A DNA stretch of 64,000 nt, from NCBI GenBank assembly GCA_039805565.1, contig JBDLTZ010000214.1, positions 13,248-77,247 on the forward strand. The letters run 5' to 3'. Shown piece by piece: positions 42,680-51,700 of the stretch; position 1 is the stretch's first letter; the number at the start of each line of letters is the position of its first letter. Under the pieces are notes generated by a model. It ran no database searches. It was not told where the DNA came from and saw nothing but the letters and a program-made list of their open reading frames with translations. The translations under genes were made by a program, and so were the position numbers. The DNA is from CALJIC01 sp039805565 (GTDB lineage Bacteria; Chloroflexota; Chloroflexia; Chloroflexales; Roseiflexaceae).

Positions 42680-44104
42680 ATGGAGAACTACCAGGGTGCG
42701 CCCCCAGCGCAGCCCCTCGGCCCCCCGCCGCCCGCCCGCCGCAGCCCGCTGTTCTGGGTCGTTCTCGGGCTCGGAGCGCTTGTGCTGGCGCAGGTCTGCG
42801 TCGCGGCCGCGCTGTTCGCCGCCGTGCCGTCGGTGCGCGAGCGCGCCATGGCGGTGCTTGCCCGCCCCTCGGGACCGCCCCCGCCCGAGCGGCCCGGTCT
42901 CGCCGGGGGGGTCGAGACGCCCGCGCGGCCGCTGCTGATCGAGGAGAACTTCGACCAACCCACCGGCCGCTGGGACCAGTCGCTCGCCCGTGTGGCCGAA
43001 GGCGCGCTGGAGCTGCGGATCGACATACCGAACTACGACGGCTACGCGCTCTTTCTCGGCCCGCCGCCCCCCGAGGCGCCCGCGGCGCCCACCCCGGACC
43101 CCGGCGAGCAGTCCCCCGAGCAGCCGGCGCCCGCCGAGCCGCAGTTCGACGCCGGCGCGGTCGACGACTTCGACATGGCGGTGGACGTCCAACAGGTGGC
43201 CGGCGACACGGCGGCCGAGTACGGCATCCGCTTCCGCCAGCAGGGGCCCGGCGACTACCTGCTCTTCTCAGTGAGCGGCACCGGGTACTACCGGCTGCTG
43301 CGCGTCCGCAACGAGCAGTACGAGCAGGTGGTGCCCTGGACGTTCGACGGCCGCGTCAGGACCGGCGCAGGGGCCGTGAACCGGCTGCGGGTGGTGGCGC
43401 GAGACGCCGAGGTCACCGGCTGGGTCAACGGCGCGCAGGTGGTCCAGGTCCAGGACGACGTCGACGTGGGCGGGCAGCTCACGCTCGGGCTGCAGACCTA
43501 CGACGCGGGCGGCGTGGCGGTGCGCTTCGATAACATCGAGGGCCGGGTGGGCGACATCGACCTGGCCGAGGACTTTGCCGACCCATCGCGGGCGCGCTGG
43601 AGCAGCGGCGGCGCGCAGATCGTCGGCGGCGCCTACGAGATCGTGGCCGGCGCGGGCATCCAGACCTGGCAGCAGCCGCTGCCCACCGGCTCCTCGCGCG
43701 TCGAGGACTTCGTGCTGGAGGTCGACGCGACCCTCGTGAGCGGCGAGGGGGACGGCACGGCCTACGGCGTGATGTTCGGCGACGGCGGGTCGTTCGACTT
43801 CTACAGCCTCTACATCTTCCCCGAGGGCGGCCTGGCGCTCTACCGCTCCACGACAACAGGCGAGGTGGAGGCGCTGCTCCCGCCGGTGCCGGTGGAGCCA
43901 GTGAACCCCGGCACCGGCAAGGTGAACACTATCCGCATCGAGGTCAGCGGCAACCTGCTGTCGGTAATGATCAACGGCACAGACCTGGGCCAGGCCGAGC
44001 TCGACCAGGACATCCAGGGCATGGTGGGGCTGCTGGTCAGCAGCGGCGCCGGCGAGACACGCGTCCAGTTCGACAACTTCCGCCTGGAGGAGAAGACGCC
44101 GTAG
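42680..44104 (+). CDS. Single-span membrane protein with two LamG/concanavalin-like domains
   Basis: 474 residues. A Pro-rich cytoplasmic start, a transmembrane helix at about 23-47 (PLFWVVLGLGALVLAQ), a Pro-rich stalk, then two beta-sandwich domains (about 88-290 and 294-470). The repeated phrases NFDQPTGRWDQ/DFADPSRARWSS, RFRQQGPGDYLLFSV/MFGDGGSFDFYSLYI and VRFDNIEG/VQFDNFRL mark an internal duplication. The fold resembles DUF1080 or LamG-like carbohydrate- or lipid-binding domains on the outer face. The first domain holds a Pro/Glu-rich insertion (PPPPEAPAAPTPDP). No catalytic residues are evident. A TATACT sits at 42,636-42,641. Confidence 0.75.
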   Translation: MENYQGAPPAQPLGPPPPARRSPLFWVVLGLGALVLAQVCVAAALFAAVPSVRERAMAVLARPSGPPPPERPGLAGGVETPARPLLIEENFDQPTGRWDQSLARVAEGALELRIDIPNYDGYALFLGPPPPEAPAAPTPDPGEQSPEQPAPAEPQFDAGAVDDFDMAVDVQQVAGDTAAEYGIRFRQQGPGDYLLFSVSGTGYYRLLRVRNEQYEQVVPWTFDGRVRTGAGAVNRLRVVARDAEVTGWVNGAQVVQVQDDVDVGGQLTLGLQTYDAGGVAVRFDNIEGRVGDIDLAEDFADPSRARWSSGGAQIVGGAYEIVAGAGIQTWQQPLPTGSSRVEDFVLEVDATLVSGEGDGTAYGVMFGDGGSFDFYSLYIFPEGGLALYRSTTTGEVEALLPPVPVEPVNPGTGKVNTIRIEVSGNLLSVMINGTDLGQAELDQDIQGMVGLLVSSGAGETRVQFDNFRLEEKTP

Positions 44105-44160
44105 CACCGCCCCACGCGGGCCTGTCGCCCCAGGAGCGCACCTTTCTTGACTGTTCTCGC

Positions 44161-44187
44161 AGGGTGGGGCGCAGCCCTGCCCACCCT
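44161..44187. repeat. AGGGTGGG hairpin (G-rich hairpin family)
   Basis: AGGGTGGG (44,161-44,168) and CCCACCCT (44,180-44,187), with GGCGCAGCCC within the loop able to fold further. It lies between the membrane protein stop and the lactonase start. A likely mRNA 3'-end structure, not followed by a T-run. Confidence 0.45.
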
Positions 44188-44208
44188 TCCTGAGAAAGAA
44201 CACACGCT

Positions 44209-45051
44209 ATGAAGCTCAACAGACTGATCGAGGCCGGGGACCCCGAGAAGATCGCCGGCGGGTTCGAGTTCACCGAGGGGCCAGTGTGGCACCCGGACGG
44301 CTATCTGCTGTTCTCCGATATCCCGGCGGCGCGCATCTACCAGTGGCGCCCGGGCAGCGAGGCCGTGGTGTGGCGCGAGGGAAGCGGCAACTCGAATGGC
44401 CTGACGCTCGACCGGCAAGGGCGGCTGGTGGCCTGTGAGCACGGTAACCGCCGCGTCTCACGCACCGCGGCCGACGGCACGGTGGCGGCCGTGGCCGAGC
44501 GCTACGAGGGGCGCCGCCTCAACAGCCCGAACGACCTGGTGGTGAAGTCCGATGGCACGATCTACTTCAGCGACCCGCCCTACGGCATCCAGCCCGAGCA
44601 GCGCGAGCAGCCGGTGAACGGCCTCTACCGCATCCTGGCGGATGGGACGGTCGAGCTGCTGGTATCCGACTTCGACCGGCCGAACGGGCTGGCGTTCTCG
44701 CCGGACGAGCGCACGCTGTACGTGGACGACTCGCCGCGCCGCCACGTGCGCGCCTTCGACGTGCTGCCGGATGGCCGGCTCGCCAACAGCCGCGTGATCG
44801 CCGACATGGACCACCCGCAGCCCGGCTCACCCGACGGCATGAAGGTGGATGTGGAGGGGCACCTGTACGTGACCGGCGCGACAGGCGTGTGGGTCTGGGA
44901 GCCGGACGGCACGCTGCTCGGCGTGATCACGACGCCCGAGCGGCCGGCGAACTGCGCCTGGGGCGACGCCGACCGGCAGACGCTCTATATCACCGCCCGC
45001 ACCTCGGTGTTCCGCGTCAGGACGAAGGTTCCCGGAGTGCCGGTGCTCTGA
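44209..45051 (+). CDS. SMP-30/gluconolactonase family protein
   Basis: 280 residues. Six-bladed beta-propeller with family motifs: GGFEFTEGPVWHPDGYLLFSD (metal Glu), SNGLTLDRQGRLVACEHGNR, RLNSPNDLVVKSDGTIYFSDPPYG (metal Asn), RPNGLAFSPDERTLYVDDS (metal Asp) and SPDGMKVDVEGHLYVTGATG. It hydrolyses sugar lactones such as gluconolactone in a metal-dependent way. No signal peptide. Its 3' end overlaps the 3' end of the convergent glycosyltransferase by 35 bp, so the two stop regions share sequence. Confidence 0.92.
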   Translation: MKLNRLIEAGDPEKIAGGFEFTEGPVWHPDGYLLFSDIPAARIYQWRPGSEAVVWREGSGNSNGLTLDRQGRLVACEHGNRRVSRTAADGTVAAVAERYEGRRLNSPNDLVVKSDGTIYFSDPPYGIQPEQREQPVNGLYRILADGTVELLVSDFDRPNGLAFSPDERTLYVDDSPRRHVRAFDVLPDGRLANSRVIADMDHPQPGSPDGMKVDVEGHLYVTGATGVWVWEPDGTLLGVITTPERPANCAWGDADRQTLYITARTSVFRVRTKVPGVPVL

Positions 45052-47050
45052 GCAGCCGCCACAGGAGTACGGCCAGCACGGCGAGGTTCACCACCGCGCA
45101 GGCCAGCGGCAGCGGCGTCTCGACGATGAGCGCCGTGGCCGCCAGCCAGAACCCGCTGAGGATGCCGAACATGTTGACGGTCGCGCCCGCGGCCAGCGCC
45201 AGAAACAGCACCACGAGCCGGCGGTCGTCGCGCGCGGCGAGAGCGACGAACGCCAGCGGCAGGAATAGGTAGCGGGCGTGCATTTGCGTCGGCAGGCAGA
45301 AGAACGCAAGCGCGAGCGCGCCGGCCGCCAACACGCGCCCTGCGGCGTCGCTCCTGCGCCACAGGGCGACGCACACCAGCACCACCGCCGCCGCCAGCAG
45401 CGCCAGGCCGATCTGCCGGTAGCTGATCGGCCCGAGCGCGGCGTTGAAGTCGTTCACGGTGGCGCCGCCGAGCGCCAGGTGCCACAGATTGTAGGCGCCG
45501 TAGGTGGTGCGCGGGAAGCGGCCCACCGCGCCCAGGTAGGCCTCGGCCATGCCGAACCCCTGCCCCGCCAGGCCCAGCGGCGCCAGCCCGGCCGCCAGCA
45601 CGCCCCCGGCCGTCGCGGCGCCGTGCACCAGGCCGCGGCTTCCCGAGCGCCGCAGCGTCGCGACGAACAGCACCGGCGCGACGATGATGGCCTGGGTCTT
45701 CACCAGCAGCGCGAGCGCCCAGCAGGCCCAGCCCCAGCGGCCGTCGCCGCGGCCCACCAGCAGCACCGCGCCCACCATCCCCAGCATCAGCCACGCGTCC
45801 ACCTGGCCCCACCAGGCCGAGTTGATCCACACCGGCGGCGCGAGGGTGTACATGGCCGCCAGCAGCGCAGCTCCCGGCGCGGCAAGCCGGCGCCGCGCGT
45901 AGGCGTAGATCACGGCCACCATCGCGACGTCGGCGAGGAGCTGCGGCAGCTTGACGAGCAGCTTCGTGAGCGGGGCGATCGGCTCTGCGAAGCTCGCGCC
46001 GGCCGCGCCCACCACCTGCGAGGCGGCCCACAGGTAGTAGAGCCGCAGCGGCATGTAGTCCCCACCGCGCCGGTACGCCCCCGCCAGCCCCTCGTTGAAC
46101 AGGTAGTACATGCGTCGCGCCGCCAGCTCCAGGTCGCCGGTGGGGTCTGGCGCGAGGAGCCACGGCACGCGCGCGGCCAGGGCGAGCAGGAGGAGCGCCG
46201 GGAGGACGAGGGACGGGCGAAGGACGGAGGACAAAGGACCGCCGACGACTGACGACCGACCGCCGACGACCGACGACTGACCACCGGCGCCTGATAACCA
46301 ACGACCAAGAGCGACACTCCTCCTTTGCCAGCGGTCGAGCGCGGCGGCGACGAGCGCGGCGGCCCCAAGCGCGCCGAGGCCGCGCCCGAGCAGCCCGTAC
46401 TGCCAGCCGCCGGCGTGCAGCCAGAGCGCGAGCAAGAACAGCAGCGCCAGCACAATCCCGGAGGCGGCGGGGCGGCCGTAGCCGGCCTGGCGCAGGAGCA
46501 CGTAGCAGCCGAGGGTAGCGATCACCAGCGCGGGGACCGCCTGGAGCGGAAGCGCGCCGCCGCCCGCGACGCGCGGGTCCACCACACCAACCCCCAGGCT
46601 GCGCCCGGCCATGTCTGCTGTGGGGGAAGAAAAGACGAGCTCGACGCGCTCGCCGCCTGAGGGGGGCAGCAGCAGTTCGTAGCGCCGCATCCCCGGCAGC
46701 ACCGCGAAGCTGAGCGAGACACGCGGCGCATCGACAGTGAGGGACGTGCGACCCACCGGCCCGTCGATCAGGAGCAGCCGGAGGTGCACCTGCCCGCCGG
46801 GGTTCGGCACGGCGAGGCGGCTCTGGGAAGTAGTCCAGCGGAACGGTCGCCGGTCGGGGAAGCGCTCGAGGTCGTTGAACGAGCGCGCCGGCGCGATGGC
46901 CGAGGGGGTGCTCATCGGGAGGTCAGCGGCGCGGGGCGCCGCGAAGCTGAGCCAGCCGAGCAGGAGGGCGGCACACCCGAGGGCCAGGAGTGTGATACTA
47001 TCGAGGAGGAGCCGGCGCACGGGGCCGGATCGCCAGCGTAGTTCCGTCAT
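45017..47050 (-). CDS. Polytopic membrane glycosyltransferase-like protein
   Basis: 677 residues from the ATG at 47,050. An N-terminal transmembrane helix and an extracytoplasmic beta domain (about 40-170, PGGQVHLRLLLIDGP) precede many hydrophobic segments (about 180-670), as in GT-C fold enzymes that use polyprenyl-phosphate sugars. AARVPWLLAPDPTGDLELAAR near residue 290 has the Asp typical of the first external loop. Repeat DNA at 46,203-46,310 inserts residues ~247-282 (GGQSSVVGGRSSVVGG) between helices without breaking the frame. Probably adds sugars or mannose to lipids or proteins. Confidence 0.8.
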   Translation of the reverse strand: MTELRWRSGPVRRLLLDSITLLALGCAALLLGWLSFAAPRAADLPMSTPSAIAPARSFNDLERFPDRRPFRWTTSQSRLAVPNPGGQVHLRLLLIDGPVGRTSLTVDAPRVSLSFAVLPGMRRYELLLPPSGGERVELVFSSPTADMAGRSLGVGVVDPRVAGGGALPLQAVPALVIATLGCYVLLRQAGYGRPAASGIVLALLFLLALWLHAGGWQYGLLGRGLGALGAAALVAAALDRWQRRSVALGRWLSGAGGQSSVVGGRSSVVGGPLSSVLRPSLVLPALLLLALAARVPWLLAPDPTGDLELAARRMYYLFNEGLAGAYRRGGDYMPLRLYYLWAASQVVGAAGASFAEPIAPLTKLLVKLPQLLADVAMVAVIYAYARRRLAAPGAALLAAMYTLAPPVWINSAWWGQVDAWLMLGMVGAVLLVGRGDGRWGWACWALALLVKTQAIIVAPVLFVATLRRSGSRGLVHGAATAGGVLAAGLAPLGLAGQGFGMAEAYLGAVGRFPRTTYGAYNLWHLALGGATVNDFNAALGPISYRQIGLALLAAAVVLVCVALWRRSDAAGRVLAAGALALAFFCLPTQMHARYLFLPLAFVALAARDDRRLVVLFLALAAGATVNMFGILSGFWLAATALIVETPLPLACAVVNLAVLAVLLWRLLRAPALREPSS
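46203..46310. repeat. CCGACGACC-type repeats inside the glycosyltransferase frame
   Basis: GACGACTGACGACCGACCG, CCGACGACCGACGACTG and related units run for about 105 bp on the plus strand. The gene reads them in reverse, giving SSVVGG peptides. The same family inside the two plus-strand genes is read forwards, giving ADDRRP-type peptides. Confidence 0.7.
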
Positions 47051-47085
47051 GTCTTTGAGTGGTGCGTGAGGCGCGCGTGGGTGGC

Positions 47086-47130
47086 CCTCAAGACTCACGA
47101 CTCAAGACTCACAGCTCAGGACTCACGCGG
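47086..47130. repeat. ACTCAAG/ACTCACG heptamer array, locus 5
   Basis: CCCTCAAGACTCACGACTC, AAGACTCACAGCTCAGG and ACTCACG: about six heptamers between the divergent starts of the glycosyltransferase and endonuclease III genes, thus within a promoter region. Confidence 0.8.
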
Positions 47131-47170
47131 CCATCGGATGGAACAGAACGCCGGGGATTATAGCAGAGCC

Positions 47171-47824
47171 ATGACCAACTTCGACATTCACGCCGCCATC
47201 GCCGCCCTGCGCGAGACGATGCCGGGCTACCCGCAGCCGCTGATCGACGGCATGCGCGAGGACCAGAGCCCGTTCCGCATCCTGATCGCCACCATCCTGA
47301 GCCTTCGCACCAAGGACACCCTGACCGCCGTGGTGGCCCCACGCCTGTTCGCCGTGGCTGACACACCGGCGGCGATGCTGGAGCTGAGCGAGGAGCGCAT
47401 CGCCGAGCTGATCTACCCGGTGGGCTTCTACCGCACCAAGGCGCGCTCGATCCGCGAGATCTGCGCGCTGCTGCTCGAGCGGTACGGCGGGCGCGTGCCG
47501 GACGACCTGGACGCGCTGCTCGAGCTCCCGGGGGTGGGGCGCAAGACAGCCAACCTGGTGATGACGGCCGGCTTCGGGCTGGACGCGATCTGCGTCGACG
47601 TCCACGTCCACCGAATCTGCAACCGCTGGGGCTACGTGCAGACACGCACGCCGGACGAGACGGAGCTGGTGCTGCGGCGCGTGCTACCCGTGCCGTACTG
47701 GCGCGAGATCAACATGCTGCTGGTGACGCTCGGGCAGAACATCTGCCACCCCACCTCGCCGCGCTGCAGCGCCTGCCCTGTGGCCTCCGCATGCGCCCGC
47801 GTCGGGGTGACGCGCCAGCGGTAA
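47171..47824 (+). CDS. nth: Endonuclease III
   Basis: 217 residues from the ATG at 47,171. The helix-hairpin-helix is LELPGVGRKTA with catalytic Lys125, the catalytic Asp is in CVDVHVHRICNRWG (Asp143), and the C-terminal 4Fe-4S ligands are Cys192, 199, 202 and 208 (C-x6-C-x2-C-x5-C). It removes oxidised pyrimidines from DNA and cuts the abasic site in base excision repair. An in-frame upstream extension (to 47,066) only translates repeat DNA, which argues for the chosen start. Confidence 0.94.
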   Translation: MTNFDIHAAIAALRETMPGYPQPLIDGMREDQSPFRILIATILSLRTKDTLTAVVAPRLFAVADTPAAMLELSEERIAELIYPVGFYRTKARSIREICALLLERYGGRVPDDLDALLELPGVGRKTANLVMTAGFGLDAICVDVHVHRICNRWGYVQTRTPDETELVLRRVLPVPYWREINMLLVTLGQNICHPTSPRCSACPVASACARVGVTRQR

Positions 47825-47828
47825 CACG

Positions 47829-47891
47829 CAGTACTGAGTGCTGATGCTGCGTGCTGAGTACTAAGCCCAGCACGCAGCACGCACGACTCAC
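47829..47891. repeat. ACTCAGC-family array with perfect 11-bp inverted repeat, locus 6
   Basis: Between the convergent nth and 47,888 genes: ACTGAGTGCTGATGCTGCG and following units. GCTGCGTGCTG and CAGCACGCAGC pair perfectly over 11 bp with an 11-nt loop, so this copy can form a hairpin serving both transcripts. Its right end supplies the TGA stop (47,890-47,888) of the minus-strand gene. Confidence 0.82.
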
Positions 47892-48577
47892 TTCGGCCGT
47901 ACGATCTGCAGCGCGTTGCCGTTGAGGATCGGCAGGTCCCCCACCGTCTGCCCACCCCGAGCCGCCGCGATCAACTCGGCCGGCGTAGCAAAGGAGCGTC
48001 CGGAAGAGGCCCCCAGCACCCCCGCGTATGGGCCAGTCCCGACGTCCAGCAGATCGATCGCGCCGCGCAGTCGTGGCTGACCCGGCTCCTGCGGCTCGCG
48101 GACTCGCAGCAGCAGCCGGTAGTTGTGCTCGCGGCACCCGATCAGAATATCCCCCGGCTCGGCGCCCGCGTCGCGCACGAGATCCGACGGGGCGGCCGGC
48201 TCGGCCACCGCCGCAGGCGCAGCCTCATCCTGCGTGGGCGAAGGTGCACGTGCGGCAGATCGCGTCGAGCGCACCGCGCTGCCCGCCTCGGTCACCACTG
48301 CCCCGAACAGCGGTTGCAGCGGCGCCGGCACGTGGCTGCGAACGGCCCCTATCACCGAGTTGAAGCCTTTCCGCACCATGCTCAGGCAGCCCTGCATAAT
48401 GCGGCGCACGGGCGCAAACACGCCGAGCTTGAGCACATTGGACAGCCAGCGCGGTCTTTTCCCCCCTGCCAGACGTACGCGGCGCAGACCGTACCACGCG
48501 AACAGGCTGATACTCAGCACCAGCGCAATGATGACGAGCGGATCGCGCCAGCCTCCAGTGGAAAAGAACGTTGTCAT
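47888..48577 (-). CDS. Single-span membrane protein, unknown
   Basis: 229 residues from the ATG at 48,577 with a strong GGAGGTG ribosome site. One transmembrane helix at about residues 13-32 (PLVIIALVLSISLFAWYGL). A basic region (RRVRLAGGKRPRW) follows, then an Ala/Pro-rich linker and a compact C-terminal domain (GDILIGCREHNYRLLLRV, ATPAELIAAARGGQTVGDLP). No family motif recognised. Its final Lys codon and stop are formed by repeat DNA, so the gene's true original end may have been replaced. Confidence 0.68.
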   Translation of the reverse strand: MTTFFSTGGWRDPLVIIALVLSISLFAWYGLRRVRLAGGKRPRWLSNVLKLGVFAPVRRIMQGCLSMVRKGFNSVIGAVRSHVPAPLQPLFGAVVTEAGSAVRSTRSAARAPSPTQDEAAPAAVAEPAAPSDLVRDAGAEPGDILIGCREHNYRLLLRVREPQEPGQPRLRGAIDLLDVGTGPYAGVLGASSGRSFATPAELIAAARGGQTVGDLPILNGNALQIVRPK

Positions 48578-48770
48578 GCTTACACCTCCACTTTCCGAGC
48601 CGCCTTCATGATACCGCACGAAGCCAGACCTGCGTACGTAACGCCCAGAACTACCAGAGATCGGCACGCGATCGCTCGGCCCACCCGAGGGCCAAATACT
48701 ACCACTGCTCGCTCTACTGTGCGTCAGACTGCACTCATTGCCCCTGAGACAAGGTGGCTTTAATGTTACA

Positions 48771-51700
48771 ATGTCGTCACGATTTCGAGGATTTTCGTCT
48801 GCTCAAGGCGCTCCACGGGGGCCTCCCCCGCCCGCCCTCTTGCTGACAAGGCTGTCGCATGTGAGCGAACTCTTCACGTCGCACAGCGCGCTCCTGGAGA
48901 TGTGGCTACCCGACGCACTCCTCCAGGCGCTGCGGATGCCCGCTCCTCCAGCCGAGGTGCTTGACGAAGCCCGCGCGCGAGTGGACGCGGCCTGCGTGCG
49001 GCTGGCGCCGTTCGCCCCCTCTCTCGTCGCGCGCCACCTGGCCCAGGCGCGCCCCCCATACCGCCGTATCGCCGGCCAGTACGTCAGCGGAACCGTTCTT
49101 GTGGCGGAGGTATCCGGCCTGGCGGCGCTCTCAGCACGCCTTGCCGAGGGCGGGCGCCAGGGGGACGAGGCCGCCGGCGCCGTGGTGAGCAAGCTGCTGG
49201 CGAGCCTGTTCGACGCGATCCATAGCTACGGCGGCGGCGTCCTCAAGGCCGGCGGGGACTCACTGACCGCCCTCTTCGACGCCGAGGAGCTCGGCGACAC
49301 CCACGCCACCCACGCCTGCGCCGCCGCGCTCGCTATGCAGACCCGCGTCTCGGAGGAGGGTGGAGGTGATAGCGGCCTGCGCCTGCGGGTGGCCGCCCAT
49401 GCCGGCCGCATGCTGGTCGTCGAGGTGGGGGATCAGACCCACACCGAGCTTCTGGTGAGCGGCAACACCATCAGCCGAGTATCACGCGCGCTGCTGGCAG
49501 CCGCGCCCGGCGAGACGATCGTCACCGATAAGCTGCTCCAGAGCGTGCCGGGGGCCGAAGCCCCGATCAAGATGACCGGCCAGTACCGGCTCGTCAGCCT
49601 GCCCGACCGCCCGCCACAGGCGCGCGTGGCCCCATGGACACCGCGCCAGACTGGCGGCGACAGCCTGCTCCACGCCGTGCAGCGTCTGGCCGCCCTCCAG
49701 CCGTACGTGCCGCACGGGCTCGTCGGGCGCCAGGCCGCTACCTCCCCCGGTGCGGGCGAGTTCCGCCCGGCCACCGTCCTGCTCGCCAACTTCTGCGCCT
49801 TCAACCGCCTGCTCGACCTCCTGGAGCTCCCGGCGCTGATCGAGAGCGACCCGACGATCGTCGGGCACGTGCTCAACACCTACTATACCCGCATCCAGGC
49901 CGTGATCCAGCGCTACGGCGGCACCGTCGGGCGGATCGATCTGGCTCCGTACGGGGATCGCTTCCTGGCGCTGTTCGGCGCGCCCGTGGCGCACGAGGAC
50001 GACCCGGCGCGCGCGATGCAGACAGCGCTCACCATCCGCGCCGAGCTCAGCGAGACGAGCCAGGCGATCACCAGCCTGCTGCATGAGTGGGCCGCTGCCC
50101 ACAGCGAGCACCAGCGGCTCGTCTACCTGATGGGCATCACCCTGCGCCAGCGCGTCGGGATCGCCAGCGGCAGCGTCTTCGCCGGGGTGGTGGGCTCACC
50201 CGAGCGCCACGAGTACACGGTGCTCGGCCAGCCGGTGCACCTGGCAGCCCGCCTGCTCGCGGGCGCCGAGGACCGCGAGACGCTGCTGGCCGAGGAGACC
50301 TACCGGGCGGTACGCCACCTGGTGGCCGCGGAGCCGCAGCGCTCGCTGCTGGTGAAGGTCGGCGGAGTTGAGACGCCGGTGTACCGCGCGGTGCAGCAGC
50401 AGTTCGAGAGCGACGCACAGGCGCGGCGGCCTTCGCACGGGCCGCTATTCATCGGCCGAGAGGCCGAGCTGGCGCGGGCCATCGAGATGGCGCAGGAGGC
50501 GCTGGCCCCCGCAGGTGGCCGTGTCCTGGCGATCGTCGGCGCGCCGGGGGTGGGCAAGTCGCGCCTTGCGGACGAGGTGCTGCGCGCGCTCCGCACCCGC
50601 CTGCCCGCCGCCGTGCTCGTCCACGAGGCCTGTCAGAGCTACGATGAGGCTGTGCCGTACGCCGCGCTCACCCGCCTGGTGCGGCGCCTGCTGTACATCC
50701 CCGCCGCCGTCCCGCCCGCCGCCCAGGCGCGCGCGGTGCAGGAGCAGCTCGAGGATCTGCTGCCCGGATGGGAGCGCTTCACACCGCTGCTCGGCCCGCT
50801 GCTCGGGCTGCCCCTGCCCGAGACCGACGTCACCGCCGCGCTGAGCGCCGAGCAGCGCCGCGAGCGCCTCCACGACCTGGTGGCCGCCACATGTGTCGCC
50901 CTCGCGCGGCGCCAGCCGCTGGTCCTGGTGATCGACGACCTGCACTGGGCTGACGCCTCAAGCCGCGCCGCACTGCTGCGGGTGGCCGAGGAGGCCCATG
51001 GCCGCCGCGTGCTGATGATGGTGCTCTACCGCTCCGCCCCAGAGCTCGACCAGGCCCTGGGGCAGCTACCCCACAGCGCACGGATCGACGTGGGCGACCT
51101 GCGGCGCGCCGACAGCGAGGCGCTGCTCGCCGCGCTGCTCGACGGCCAGCCGCCGCACGAGCTGCGGCCGCTCCTGGAACGAACCTACGGCACACCGCTG
51201 TTCGTTGAGGAGATGGTGCGCTACCTGCTGGAGAGCGGCGTCCTCGCGCGCGAACCCGGCGGCGGATGGGTCTGCGCCCGCCCCGTCGAGGTCGGCGCCG
51301 TACCCGCGCAGATCGAGCAGATCCTGGTCGCCCGCCTGGACCAGCTTGATGACAGGCCGCGCGCGGCCGTCGAGGTGGCCGCGGTGATCGGGCGGCGCTT
51401 CTCCCAGCGCCTGCTCGGCGCGATCCTGCACGACGAGCCGGACCTCATCGCGCAGCTACACGCGCTGGTGCGGGCAGACATCCTCGCGCCCGACACCGAC
51501 GCGATCGAGCCGACCTACGCCTTCCGCCACGCGCTCATCCGAGACGTGGCCTACGGCAGCATCCTCTTCGCCCGCCGCCACGAGCTGCACGCCCGAGTGG
51601 CCGCCGCGATCGAGCAGATCTATGCGGACGACCTCGATGAGCAGCAGGTCGCCCTGGCGCAGCACTACCTGCACGCCGGCCGCAGTGACCTGGCCCAGCC

